From NCBI GenBank assembly GCA_035508435.1, contig DATJNA010000161.1, positions 1 through 64,000 on the forward strand: a stretch of DNA of 64,000 nucleotides, given 5' to 3'. Origin of the DNA: JASHVB01 sp035508435. GTDB lineage: Bacteria > Pseudomonadota > Alphaproteobacteria > Acetobacterales > Acetobacteraceae. The notes under the pieces are model-generated. The model searched no databases, was not told the origin of the DNA, and was given only the letters and a program-made list of their open reading frames with translations. A program made the position numbers and the translations under genes. Positions 1 to 7,803 of the stretch are shown one piece after another (position 1 is the first letter of the stretch; each line of letters starts with the position of its first letter).

Positions 1-412
1 GCAGCAGGTAGGGAAAGGTGATGCGGGAGAACGTGACGGCGAGGGCGAATTTGTGCGGGTCTGCCCGGAAGCCGGGTGCCAGCACGTCCATCACGTTCGG
101 CATGAAGATCTCGCCCGCCAGCGTCAGCGCGCCCAGCCACAGCGCCATCACCGCCAGTGTTTCGCTGGCAAAGCGGCGTGCGCTGGGCCGGCCTTCGGCT
201 GCCAGCATGCCGGAGAAGGCGGGGACGAAGGCGGCGTTGAACGCACCCTCGCCGAACAAGCGGCGGAACAGGTTGGGCAGGCGGAGGGCGACGAAAAACG
301 CGTCGGCGACCGGGCCGGTGCCGAGCGTCGCAGCGATCAGCATGTCCCGGGCAAAGCCCAGGATGCGGCTCGCCATGGTCCATCCGCCGACAGTCAGTAC
401 GTTGCGGAGCAT
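1..412 (-). CDS. murJ: MurJ (MviN) lipid II flippase, N-terminal part, cut by the window edge
   Basis: Reading leftward from the ATG at 412, the 137 visible codons stay open to the window edge. The start of the protein shows the MurJ signature: R-I-L-G-F-A-R-D at about residues 16-23, then A-D-A-F-F-V-A and P-N-L-F-R-R-L-F-x-E-G-A-F at about 37-60. In the family these lie in the first two transmembrane helices of a 14-helix MOP-superfamily flippase that moves lipid II across the inner membrane for peptidoglycan synthesis. The remaining three quarters lie outside the window. It is divergent from the flavin monooxygenase to its right. The call is firm; the symbol follows the family. Confidence 0.88.
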   Translation of the reverse strand, partial: MLRNVLTVGGWTMASRILGFARDMLIAATLGTGPVADAFFVALRLPNLFRRLFGEGAFNAAFVPAFSGMLAAEGRPSARRFASETLAVMALWLGALTLAGEIFMPNVMDVLAPGFRADPHKFALAVTFSRITFPYLL

Positions 413-587
413 CGTGGCCGTGTAGCCCAGGCAGTCGAGTCCGTCTTGTGTTCGGTCGGTGGCCGAAGTGAGAGGAGCAAGCCAGGCTGAGGCGGAAGGA
501 CCACAGTGGCGCCCCTGCCGCTGCGGCTTATCCTGAAGCCGATGGGCCTGCCTGCGAGGCGGCGGCGCCCGCACAGGAGTGGTAGCG

Positions 588-1709
588 ATGGCGACCCAGG
601 CCGACCGATCTTCGCTTTATAGCCCCAACCGGCTCAAACTCGGCTTGTTCGGCGCCAACTGCTCGTCGGGCCGCGCGGTGACCAAGGTGCCGGAGCGATG
701 GAGCGGGACGTGGCCGGACTGCCTGCGCCTCGCCCGCCTCGCCGACGAACTGGGGTTCGAGTTCATGCTGCCGGTGGGCCGTTGGAAGGGCTATGGCGGC
801 GACACCGACTATCAGGGTGAGACACTGGAAACCATCACCTGGGCCGCCGGATTGCTCGCGGCGACTCAGCGGATCACCGTGTTCGGCACGGTGCATGCAC
901 CGCTGATCCATCCGGTGATAGCCGCCAAGCAGTTCGTCACGGCAGACCAAATCGGGGCGGGCCGGTTCGGGCTGAACGTGGTATGCGGCTGGAACGAGGA
1001 CGAGTTCGAGATGTTCGGCGCCACCATGCGCGACCATGAGGCGCGATACGAGTACGCGCAGGAATGGCTGGACGCGGTGAGGCTGTGCTGGTCCAGCCGG
1101 GAAGAATTCGATTTCCCAGGGCGGTATGTGAAGTTGCGGCAGGTGAGGGCCAAGCCGAAGCCGTTCGGCGATGGCCGGCCGGTGGTGATGAACGCGGGAG
1201 CGTCTGCGGTGGGCCAGGCGTTCGCGGTCCGCAACTGCGATGCGCTGTTCTCCATGACGCCGAAGGGGAAGCTGGAAGAATTCGCGGCACACGTGCGCAG
1301 GGTGAAGGCGCAGGCATACGATGTCGGGCGCGAGCTGGACGTTTTCACCGTTGCGGTGGTGACGTGCCGGAACAGCAATCGCGAAGCGGAGGAGTACTAC
1401 CGGCACTGCGTGATCGACAATGCCGATTGGACGGCAGTGGATCGGATCATGGCAATGCGCGGGGTGACGCGGGAGCGGTTCCCCGACGATTTCGAGGAGC
1501 GCCGACGGCATCAGGCGAACGGGATGGGCGGCGTGCCGGTGGTGGGCGATCCCGATCACGTGGCCGGTGAACTGGCGACGATCGCGCAGGCGGGCGCGCG
1601 GGGGATCGCACTGTCGTTTGTGAATTACCTGGATGAGGTATCGCTGTTTGCCCAGGAGGTGATGCCGCGGCTGGCGCGAATGGGATGGCGGGAGATGCAC
1701 ATGCTTTGA
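588..1709 (+). CDS. LLM-class flavin-dependent monooxygenase (RutA/SfnG-like)
   Basis: The 373-residue product has the bacterial luciferase-like TIM-barrel pattern: an early K-L-G-L-F-G strand, G-G-D-T near the RutA/SfnG region, then Q-I-G-A-G-R-F-G-L-N-V-V-C-G-W, the canonical turn before the FMN phosphate site. Enzymes of this group use FMNH2 supplied by a partner reductase and O2 to oxidise small substrates (pyrimidine ring, dimethyl sulfone, alkanesulfonates); the substrate here cannot be read. I chose the ATG at 588 because AGGAG at 575-579 lies 8 nt upstream; an in-frame GTG at 579 is the alternative. No reductase or rut/sfn neighbours are present, so it looks like a stand-alone gene. 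Confidence 0.85.
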   Translation: MATQADRSSLYSPNRLKLGLFGANCSSGRAVTKVPERWSGTWPDCLRLARLADELGFEFMLPVGRWKGYGGDTDYQGETLETITWAAGLLAATQRITVFGTVHAPLIHPVIAAKQFVTADQIGAGRFGLNVVCGWNEDEFEMFGATMRDHEARYEYAQEWLDAVRLCWSSREEFDFPGRYVKLRQVRAKPKPFGDGRPVVMNAGASAVGQAFAVRNCDALFSMTPKGKLEEFAAHVRRVKAQAYDVGRELDVFTVAVVTCRNSNREAEEYYRHCVIDNADWTAVDRIMAMRGVTRERFPDDFEERRRHQANGMGGVPVVGDPDHVAGELATIAQAGARGIALSFVNYLDEVSLFAQEVMPRLARMGWREMHML

Positions 1710-1987
1710 CCGGGACTGCTGACTCTGCCGACATTGTGAGGAGCGGAGGGCTTCCGGTTCGTGACCCGCCCTCAGCGGCAGGTTCGGGGCCTCGCCGATG
1801 GCCGGCCGCCCGCGCAAGTCCCGCCGCGCCCGCCATGCGGGCGCAACGGCCTGGCCGTTCCTGTGTGGCCATTGCATCCGGAGGCGCGACAATTCCTGTG
1901 TGGCCGTTCTATCCGGAGGCGCGACAATTGCAATCGCGCGGCAGACCTGCTGCGGTCATCCCGCGCACCGCACGGCGGAGGGTTGCC
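1710..1987. other. Intergenic region with a 35-bp tandem duplication
   Basis: There is no credible gene here. The only structure I see is a direct repeat of 35 bp (1858-1892 and 1893-1927), each unit running from ttcctgtgtggcc to gcgacaa, differing at a few central positions. Confidence 0.6.
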
Positions 1988-2284
1988 TCAGGCGGCTTGC
2001 AGCATCGCAAGCTTTGGACGCTGCAGCGTGACCTGCCGCACGCCCACGACCTGCCATAGATTGCCCTCGACCAGGGGCACCATCTCGGCGGGCATCGCCT
2101 CGAGTGCGATCTCGACATGCATCACGGGGCCGTTGCGGTGCGACCACATGCGGTCCGGCACCAGATCGCGGCGAGCGAACGGTTGCAGCAGGCGCGGCAG
2201 CAGGCCGGGGAAGGCATCTGCATCCAGCATGAAGCGGACGGCGACATCGCCGCGCACGGCAGCGGTGGACGGGTCTTCGGACAT
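1988..2284 (-). CDS. Small ACT-domain-like protein (IlvM/acetolactate synthase small subunit type fold)
   Basis: About 98 residues. The pattern is V-R-F-M-L-D-A-x-x-F-P-G-L-L-P-R-L-L-Q-P-F, then H-V-E-I-A-L-E and ending in a short V-G-V-x-x-V strand. This resembles the single ACT domain of short regulatory subunits of acetolactate synthase (IlvM type) in its beta-alpha-beta order and P-G-x-L-x-R-I turn. No catalytic partner lies nearby, so the role is open: amino-acid sensing or a structural relic. I prefer the ATG at 2284; a TTG at 2305 is in frame further upstream. The family call is by resemblance only. Confidence 0.5.
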   Translation of the reverse strand: MSEDPSTAAVRGDVAVRFMLDADAFPGLLPRLLQPFARRDLVPDRMWSHRNGPVMHVEIALEAMPAEMVPLVEGNLWQVVGVRQVTLQRPKLAMLQAA

Positions 2285-2406
2285 TTGGAGGAACACTCCG
2301 GACAACGACGCGAAACGGCTTCAGGCAGACAGCCCCGGCTGCTCAGGCAGCCGGGCGGGTAATTCGCGTCGTCATGATCCGGAGATGCATGGCGGGGTTT
2401 ATAGCA

Positions 2407-3453
2407 TCAGGACCGCGGCCAGTCCAGTTCCGGCAGCTTCAGCAGGGGAATGTCATGCATCGCCAGCGTACCGCGCCGCAACGATAGCGGCACTTCGACC
2501 TCCGCGGGCCTGCCAGGCGCCGGCGGCGCCGCGATCAATGACAGCATGGCCTTTGCCGTCAGTGCCGCGGAATTGGTGATCACGTCGTGTCGGGCCATCA
2601 CGTCGAGCGTTTGGGCGTAGCCCACCGCCTTGGCAGTTGCCGAGCCCGATGGCTGCAATTCGTCGTCCAGCGTCAGCGTTGCATGCGCGGTCAGGTCGAG
2701 CGCGCCCCAGTGCAGCGCCGCACGCCGCAGATCGATCGCCCCACCGCCGTCGCGCCATGCCGTGGCGCGCTGTGTCAGGGTGGGCGCATCAGACAGCGGG
2801 CCATCCAGTGCCGCGTCGATCGCGATTGAGTGCAAATGCGGTCCCAACGGCCAGTCGACGTGTCTCGGCAGCGCGATCTCGTCAGACGATGCGGCGATGG
2901 TTACCGCCGGTTGCCCGCGTCCGACCCCGGGATGCAGCACGAGATGGGCGAGCAATGATCCAATCGTCATCGAGTCCTCGGCGCCGCCGACCGGGACGTG
3001 CGCGCGCAGCCCCGCTCCCCGCAGATCCAGGGGTTGCGCCATCGGATCGACCTGCAGCGGCACCGATAGCTCCAGCTTTGCGGCGCTGTAGGCGATGGCC
3101 GGCAGGCTGGAGACTCGCAAATGCTGCAACCCCATCGCTTCGACGCGCAGCGTGTGCGGGTCCTGCGGCGTCAGCCGCAACACCACCCGGTCGGCGCGCC
3201 AGGCAACGCCGTTGGGCAGGTCGGCCTTGCCGCCGCTCAGCTCGAAATCACGCAAGGTCAGCGTTGCGGCGATCGGCCAGCCACCGGCCGCGGGGGCTAC
3301 CGCGCTGATCGACCAGCCGTCGGCTCGCCGCGCGACCACCCAGTCCTGCAGCTCGGCGCGCATCCATTGCTCGGTGACGTACCATACGCCGGCGTCGACC
3401 AGAGCCGCCGCCAGCAACAGAACCAAGGGGACGACCCACAGCAAGCGCCGCAT
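2407..3453 (-). CDS. DUF2125 domain-containing exported protein
   Basis: A 348-residue protein with a hydrophobic N-terminal helix at about residues 4-27 (R-R-L-L-W-V-V-P-L-V-L-L-L-A-A-A), then a soluble part with G-W-x-I-A-x-x-G-G-W-P-type motifs and repeated beta-strand patterns (L-T-L-R-D-F-E-L, V-L-R-L-T-P). This matches the alphaproteobacterial DUF2125 family of membrane-anchored, AsmA-like beta-rich proteins of unknown function. It probably acts in the periplasm, tethered to the inner membrane. It follows plsC on the same strand after about 245 bp. Confidence 0.75.
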   Translation of the reverse strand: MRRLLWVVPLVLLLAAALVDAGVWYVTEQWMRAELQDWVVARRADGWSISAVAPAAGGWPIAATLTLRDFELSGGKADLPNGVAWRADRVVLRLTPQDPHTLRVEAMGLQHLRVSSLPAIAYSAAKLELSVPLQVDPMAQPLDLRGAGLRAHVPVGGAEDSMTIGSLLAHLVLHPGVGRGQPAVTIAASSDEIALPRHVDWPLGPHLHSIAIDAALDGPLSDAPTLTQRATAWRDGGGAIDLRRAALHWGALDLTAHATLTLDDELQPSGSATAKAVGYAQTLDVMARHDVITNSAALTAKAMLSLIAAPPAPGRPAEVEVPLSLRRGTLAMHDIPLLKLPELDWPRS

Positions 3454-3698
3454 TACGCCTCACAGGTCAGCACGGGAACGGCGCTTATAGGCAGCGAGGC
3501 AACGCAGGCCAATTATTGAGCTTGGAACGATGCCGTGACGTGCCATGCAGGCGCCTTATCACGGGGGTGTAACGCTGGGCGGCGGTATCGTCCCCACCCC
3601 CCTCAGCAGCGTCCGCCACAACAAAACGAACCAAGACACGTATATGAATCAGCATCATGCAAGCAATTGCTCGGTCGCCTCAGAAGCTGCGCCGCGAG

Positions 3699-4418
3699 TT
3701 AGCCCACAGCTTTATCCACAGGGTGGGCCAACGCCGCTGCCCCGTTTCGCAGGGCCGCCTCCAGTCGCACCAGCGATTCCCTGCGTGACGTTCCGGGCTC
3801 GATCGGAGGCAGCATGACGATCCGGATCAGTCCCGCCCGCTTGCGAAACGCGCGCCGACCCCAGCATCGGCCCGAGTCGGTCGCCACGGGGAGGATAGGC
3901 AATCCGGTGGCGGCGGCAAGCGCCGCCACGCCGGGTTGCAACGCCAGCATGGTGCCGGGTTCGGCGCGTGTTCCTTCGGGGAAGATGATGATCTGCCGCT
4001 GCGCTACCACCGCCTGGGCGGCTTCGCGCACCAGCCGCCGCATCGCCGCGACACCGCCCGCGCGGTTGACGGCGATCATGCCGGCCGGGCGGGTCAACGC
4101 GCCAAACAGCGGGATGCGCGCCAGCTCCTGCTTCATGACATAGGCGGGGCGAGGTACCAACGTCAGCCATATCAGGGTATCGAACGCCGATTCGTGGTGT
4201 GAGGCGATCAGCGCCGGACCGGTCGGCGGCTGGCCATCGAGCCGCCAGCGTATGCCGCAAATCACGCGGACGGCCCACAGCTCCAACCGTGCCCAGGCGA
4301 CCACGACGCGGATCACCGCTTGCGGCGCCAGCAGCCGCACGGCGGTCGCGACCAGGGTTACCAGGAGGGTCGAGCCGAAGAAGAACGCGTTGAACAGGGC
4401 AGAGCGCAGCAGCGTCAT
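3699..4418 (-). CDS. plsC: 1-acyl-sn-glycerol-3-phosphate acyltransferase (PlsC family)
   Basis: A 239-residue membrane-associated acyltransferase. The catalytic HxxxxD motif is H75-E-S-A-F-D80 and the glycerol-phosphate-binding F-P-E-G-T-R sits at 146-151. A hydrophobic segment covers about residues 8-30. The reaction is transfer of an acyl chain to lysophosphatidate to give phosphatidate in phospholipid synthesis at the inner membrane. Its ATG overlaps the stop of the upstream ydcF-like gene as ATGA (4415-4418), so translation is probably coupled to the ftsE-ftsX-ydcF run. Confidence 0.88.
   Translation of the reverse strand: MTLLRSALFNAFFFGSTLLVTLVATAVRLLAPQAVIRVVVAWARLELWAVRVICGIRWRLDGQPPTGPALIASHHESAFDTLIWLTLVPRPAYVMKQELARIPLFGALTRPAGMIAVNRAGGVAAMRRLVREAAQAVVAQRQIIIFPEGTRAEPGTMLALQPGVAALAAATGLPILPVATDSGRCWGRRAFRKRAGLIRIVMLPPIEPGTSRRESLVRLEAALRNGAAALAHPVDKAVG
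3713..3721 (+). promoter_or_regulatory. Single consensus DnaA-box match
   Basis: TTATCCACA matches the strict DnaA box. It lies inside the 3' end of the plsC coding sequence and is isolated; I see no cluster or AT-rich unwinding region, so an origin is unlikely. Confidence 0.25.
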
Positions 4419-5038
4419 CCCGGATGGGCTCCATACGGCACCAGCGCGAAATGCTCCGGCATCAGGTCGGTCACGCCGGCCAACGCCAGCAAGTACTTGC
4501 TATATTCGCTGACGATCAGTCGCAGCGTCACGATACGGCCGATGCCGCCGGAGCGCGGCGTGAGCACGGGGTCTGGGTACAGCGTGACCTCCGGCAGTAC
4601 CCGGCGCAGCTCCGTCAGCGCCCGCGGCATATGATAAAACGCGGTGACCACAATCAGCGACCTGATGTCGTGGCGATGCGCCCAGGCCGCGGTCTCCAGC
4701 GCGTTGCCGCGGGTGGAGGTGGCTTGGCGCCCGAGCGTCACTTCGCCCGCCAGCGGCTTCGGATCGATATCTGCCTGGAGCGCCAGGCCCGGCAGCTCGG
4801 CGCCGCCGCCGATGCCGGACAGCAGCAGCCGGGGCGCGCGATGGGCGCGCAACAGCCGCAGCGCCGTGGCGACCCGGTCGGCGCCGCCGGTGAAGGCGAC
4901 GATGCCGTCGGCGGCGGGCGGCGGCGGAACCGGCCGCGCGGCGACCTGGATGAACCAGAGCAAACCTGCGCCCCAGGCCAGCACGATGACGGCAAGCGCG
5001 CCAGCGACCAGACGGAGGACCAGGCGACGCCCCGTCAT
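4415..5038 (-). CDS. YdcF-like DUF218 membrane-anchored protein
   Basis: About 207 residues. The product has one N-terminal transmembrane helix (about residues 7-30) followed by the DUF218 fold: D-G-I-V-A-F-T-G-G at about 44-52, a L-L-L-S-G strand, T-x-G-N-A-x-E-T-A, and V-V-T-A-F-Y-H-M-P-R-A, typical of the SanA/YdcF/ElyC family linked to envelope integrity. The start at 5038 is chosen because ATG overlaps the ftsX stop as ATGA; a longer reading upstream would lie inside ftsX. Biochemical function in this family is not settled. Confidence 0.8.
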   Translation of the reverse strand: MTGRRLVLRLVAGALAVIVLAWGAGLLWFIQVAARPVPPPPAADGIVAFTGGADRVATALRLLRAHRAPRLLLSGIGGGAELPGLALQADIDPKPLAGEVTLGRQATSTRGNALETAAWAHRHDIRSLIVVTAFYHMPRALTELRRVLPEVTLYPDPVLTPRSGGIGRIVTLRLIVSEYSKYLLALAGVTDLMPEHFALVPYGAHPG

Positions 5039-5958
5039 GGCAGCCGCCGCAACCACCAGCGCACGGTGCCCTGCGCGGTGAGGAAGCCGATCGCCGCGGC
5101 TGCCGCGGGCAGGCCGGGCAAGGCCAGCCACAATGTCACGGGCAGTGCGTCCAGCGCCTCTGCCGGCGTGCTGGGCGCCGAGGCCAGCCCGGCGAAGGGC
5201 GCGGCCAACAGGGCGAGCGTCAGCAGCACGGGCAGCGCGAGCAATGCACCGGCGATGCCGCCGGTCGTGGCGAGCAAGGTGGCGCGGCCAGCAAAGCGCG
5301 CGGCGATATAGCCATCAGTGGCGCCGAGCCCGTGCACGATCTCGATCGCCTCGCGGCGCGCCGCCAGCCCGGCGCGCGTGGCGACCGCGATCACCGCCGC
5401 GGCGATTGCCGCAACCAGCAGCAGCGCCATGCCGGCACAGGCCTGCAGGCTGCGCGACAGCCGGGCGAGGCGGCGGAGCCAGATGTCGTGATTCTCGGTC
5501 AACGTGCCGGGCGCGGCGGCGGCGAGCCGGGCAGCAAGCGGCGCGGTGTCGATGTCGCTTTGCGCCAGGTGGACGGCAATGATCGCTGGCAGCGGCACCG
5601 CCAGCCGATCGGCCGCTGCTCCCAGCCAGGGTCGCAGCAGGGCATCGAGCTGCGCAGTGCTTTGCGGCTCGGCCGAGGTGATGCCCGGACTGCCGCGGAG
5701 CATGGCGAGTACCCGGTCGAGCCGGGTGCCGTTTCCCTGCGTCGCCGGCTCGTTTGGCTGCGGCACCTGTACGGTCAGTGCCTCACCCGCTCCTTGCTCC
5801 CACTGGCGGGCGAGCGCGGCGGCGCCGTCCCAACCTGCCAGGGCCAGCGCTGCGAGCAATGCCATGGCGGCGACCAGGAAGGGCAGCACGCGATCCGACA
5901 GCGCTCGCCGGAGGCCAAGCTCGTCGAAGCCGGCAGGTCGGAGCGAGAGGGTGCGCAT
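5035..5958 (-). CDS. ftsX: Cell division ABC transporter permease FtsX
   Basis: A 307-residue protein with the FtsX plan: a cytoplasmic N terminus, one membrane helix at about 26-44, an extracytoplasmic domain to about 165, then three more hydrophobic helices (about 170-192, 215-250 and 273-292). FtsE-FtsX couple ATP hydrolysis at the septum to periplasmic peptidoglycan hydrolase activation. The first base of its ATG is the last base of the preceding 67-codon ORF's stop (TGATG at 5956-5960), and its own stop overlaps ydcF as ATGA. FtsX sequences diverge strongly, so the call leans on topology plus the adjacent ftsE. Confidence 0.85.
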   Translation of the reverse strand: MRTLSLRPAGFDELGLRRALSDRVLPFLVAAMALLAALALAGWDGAAALARQWEQGAGEALTVQVPQPNEPATQGNGTRLDRVLAMLRGSPGITSAEPQSTAQLDALLRPWLGAAADRLAVPLPAIIAVHLAQSDIDTAPLAARLAAAAPGTLTENHDIWLRRLARLSRSLQACAGMALLLVAAIAAAVIAVATRAGLAARREAIEIVHGLGATDGYIAARFAGRATLLATTGGIAGALLALPVLLTLALLAAPFAGLASAPSTPAEALDALPVTLWLALPGLPAAAAAIGFLTAQGTVRWWLRRLP

Positions 5959-6161
5959 CAGGCTGCAAGCCTGCCGGCAAGGCCCCGCCGTTCCTCGCGA
6001 GCCTGGGCGACGCAGCGGACCGAGGACAGGGCGCGCGATGCGAACCAGCTACCGGCCTTGCGGCTCGCCGCGGCTTTGCCTCCAGCATTGGTCCGCTGCG
6101 CGGTCCAGGCCGGCAAGCGAACCGGATTGTTTGTTGCGCTGACACCACGGGCGCCGCTCAT
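5958..6161 (-). CDS. Candidate 67-residue protein wedged between ftsE and ftsX
   Basis: An ORF of 68 codons fills the gap between ftsE and ftsX exactly. Its ATG (6159-6161) overlaps the ftsE stop as ATGA and its TGA (5958-5960) overlaps the ftsX ATG as TGATG. The product is basic and Arg/Ala-rich with several Trp, no clear membrane helix and no family I recognise. Third-position G/C is roughly 74 percent by my count, lower than the neighbouring genes look. It may be a true coupled small protein, or a translated spacer that carries ribosomes from ftsE to ftsX. FtsE and FtsX genes normally abut or overlap directly. Confidence 0.4.
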   Translation of the reverse strand: MSGARGVSATNNPVRLPAWTAQRTNAGGKAAASRKAGSWFASRALSSVRCVAQAREERRGLAGRLAA

Positions 6162-6832
6162 TCCGACCTCACCAGCCGGCCGCTCTCCAGCCGCAGGGCC
6201 GGGGCCGGATGCCGCGCCACCAGCCCGTCGTTGTGTGTGGCCACCACCACCGTGGTGCCGAGCCGGTTCAGCTCCTTGAACAACTGCATCAGCCGCTGCG
6301 CCTGAGCGTCGTCCAGGTTGCCAGTCGGCTCGTCGGCCAGCAGCAATGAGGGCCGCGCTATGACGGAACGGGCGATCGCGACGCGCTGTTGCTCGCCGCC
6401 CGAGAGTTCCGGCGGGCGTGCGCCGTGCTTCCGCCCCAGACCAACCCAGCGCATCATCTCGGTGACGTCGGCACGGATCTGACCCTCCGGGCGGCCGGCG
6501 ATGCGCAGCGGCAGCGCGACATTGTCGAAGGCCGAGAGGTGCGACAGCAGGCGGAAATCCTGGAACACGACACCGATGCGGCGGCGCAGGCGGGGCAGGT
6601 TGGCGCGTGGCGCGGCACCGATGTCGATGTCGAGCACCTGCACATTGCCGCGGCTCGGGCGGACATCGAGGTACATCAGCCGCAGCACGCTGGTCTTGCC
6701 GGCGCCGGATGGACCGAGCAACCAACGGAATGCGCCATCGGACAGAGTGAAGCTGAGGTCGTGCAGCACCTCCGGCCCGGCCCTCCCGCCGGCGGACCCG
6801 TAGCTCAGCCCAACACGATCGAATCGCACCAT
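6158..6832 (-). CDS. ftsE: Cell division ABC transporter ATPase FtsE
   Basis: A 224-residue ABC ATPase. Walker A is G40-P-S-G-A-G-K-T-S48, the Q-loop lies in V-V-F-Q-D-F-R-L-L, the signature is L-S-G-G-E-Q-Q-R-V-A-I-A-R and Walker B is L-L-L-A-D-E-P-T-G-N-L-D. The F-Q-D-F-R-L-L stretch and the T-G-N-L-D are typical of FtsE rather than other ABC subunits. The ATG at 6832 gives the usual FtsE length; the frame is open much further upstream but without FtsE-like residues. It is first in the run toward plsC. Confidence 0.92.
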   Translation of the reverse strand: MVRFDRVGLSYGSAGGRAGPEVLHDLSFTLSDGAFRWLLGPSGAGKTSVLRLMYLDVRPSRGNVQVLDIDIGAAPRANLPRLRRRIGVVFQDFRLLSHLSAFDNVALPLRIAGRPEGQIRADVTEMMRWVGLGRKHGARPPELSGGEQQRVAIARSVIARPSLLLADEPTGNLDDAQAQRLMQLFKELNRLGTTVVVATHNDGLVARHPAPALRLESGRLVRSE

Positions 6833-7139
6833 GCCCCGCATTGTCGCGCGGATTGGGGGTCGAGGGGGAGCGGCTGATCGCACTGTCAACCGCAACCGCG
6901 CCCAGGCGGGATCTGCGACCGACGTCGCGAGTGCGATGCCGTGGTGTCGCGCTGCCCGCCCGCCCGTCGTCGGACAACCCGCCGAAGCATCCGCTGGCGC
7001 GTCTGCCGATCGAGTCCGGGGATGGTCCGGTCGGGCAGTGCCGTGCCGTACGCGAACGCCGGCCTCCCGGCCGCCGCGGCGGCGGTGACAGCCAGAGGGG
7101 GCCATGCTCTAACGCACGCTCTGCGGCAGGGGGCCGGAC
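6833..7139. other. Divergent intergenic region between ftsE and the GFA-family gene
   Basis: A 307-bp GC-rich spacer that must hold the promoters of two divergent genes. I see no convincing -35/-10 pair, repeat or hairpin in it. Confidence 0.4.
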
Positions 7140-7598
7140 ATGACCGATCTGTTGGAAGGCGGCTGCGCCTGTGGCGCGGTGCGCTATCGCCTCGGCAGCG
7201 CACCGATGTTCGTGCATTGCCGCGATTGCCAGCGCCAGGTTGGCAGCGCCTTCGCCATCAACGCGCTGATCGAGGCCGACCGTCACACGGTGGTGTCTGG
7301 AGAGACCGCGCCCTCCCTGATGCCCACCGACAGCGGCCGGCCCCACGCGATCTTCCGTTGCTCCGCCTGTGGCACGGCATTGTGGAGCGAATATGGCGGC
7401 CGCGGCAGCATCCGTTTCGTGCGCGTTGCCACCCTCGACGATCCCGCCGCGCTGGCGCCCGACGTGCACATCTACACGCGCTCCAAACTGCCATGGGTGA
7501 AGCTGCCGGATGGCGTGCCGGCCTTCGCGGCGTATTACGAATTCAGAACGCTCTGGCCCGCCGCGAGCCTGGACCGCCGCCGCGCGCTGCGGGGCTGA
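7140..7598 (+). CDS. GFA (glutathione-dependent formaldehyde-activating/CENP-V) family zinc protein
   Basis: A 152-residue protein with the cysteine spacing of the GFA family: G-G-C-A-C-G-A-V-R-Y near the N terminus, C-R-D-C-Q at about 29-33 and F-R-C-S-A-C-G-T around 80. These cysteines bind two zinc ions in the family. Members were named for formaldehyde-glutathione adduct formation, but most are uncharacterised, so I do not assign a reaction. A purine-rich gcaggggg lies just upstream of the ATG. It stands alone, followed by an 18-bp repeat array. Confidence 0.85.
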   Translation: MTDLLEGGCACGAVRYRLGSAPMFVHCRDCQRQVGSAFAINALIEADRHTVVSGETAPSLMPTDSGRPHAIFRCSACGTALWSEYGGRGSIRFVRVATLDDPAALAPDVHIYTRSKLPWVKLPDGVPAFAAYYEFRTLWPAASLDRRRALRG

Positions 7599-7609
7599 CA
7601 AGCAACCGG

Positions 7610-7681
7610 CATTGCACACACGATTGTCATTGCACGACAGGCGATCATTGCACAATCGGTTGCCGTTGCAGGAGCAACCGT
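7610..7681 (+). repeat. Four degenerate 18-bp tandem units
   Basis: Units at 7610-7627, 7628-7645, 7646-7663 and 7664-7681, each opening with cattgca (cgttgca in the last) and then diverging. The period is exactly 18 bp. The opening resembles the arm of the REP element seen at 7764, suggesting a diverged expansion of REP ends. Confidence 0.65.
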
Positions 7682-7763
7682 CTCGCACAACCATTTGTTT
7701 TAAGTAATGAACAGTTTGCCAAATCGACTGGTTCATCCAATCATCCATTTCGTCCAAGCAACT

Positions 7764-7803
7764 GTCATTGCGAGGCGCCGAGCGACGAAGCAGGCTCGGT
7801 CAT
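7764..7803 (+). repeat. REP-type repeat abutting the GT39 start codon
   Basis: Begins gtcattgcgaggcgccgag and ends in cggtcat, sharing the gtcattgcgag core of the REP family found at 14740, 16344 and 17904. The start codon of the downstream glycosyltransferase overlaps its right end, so the repeat supplies the translation-initiation context of that gene. Confidence 0.55.

Noticed and set aside
528..1892. 454-codon minus-strand frame opposite the flavin monooxygenase
   Set aside because: Shadow of a real gene; composition rich in Arg, His and Pro, no motifs.
3713..3721. Replication origin suggested by a perfect DnaA box
   Set aside because: Single box inside a coding region with no box cluster, no AT-rich element and no origin-associated genes.
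3545..3817. Possible 90-residue gene between plsC and the DUF2125 gene on the plus strand
   Set aside because: It overlaps plsC antisense for much of its length and has no ribosome site or recognisable family.
5958..7757. 599-codon minus-strand frame across ftsE and beyond
   Set aside because: Different frame from FtsE, no recognisable domain, low-complexity Arg/Pro composition. Only its last 67 codons are kept, as a candidate, because of the precise overlaps with ftsE and ftsX.
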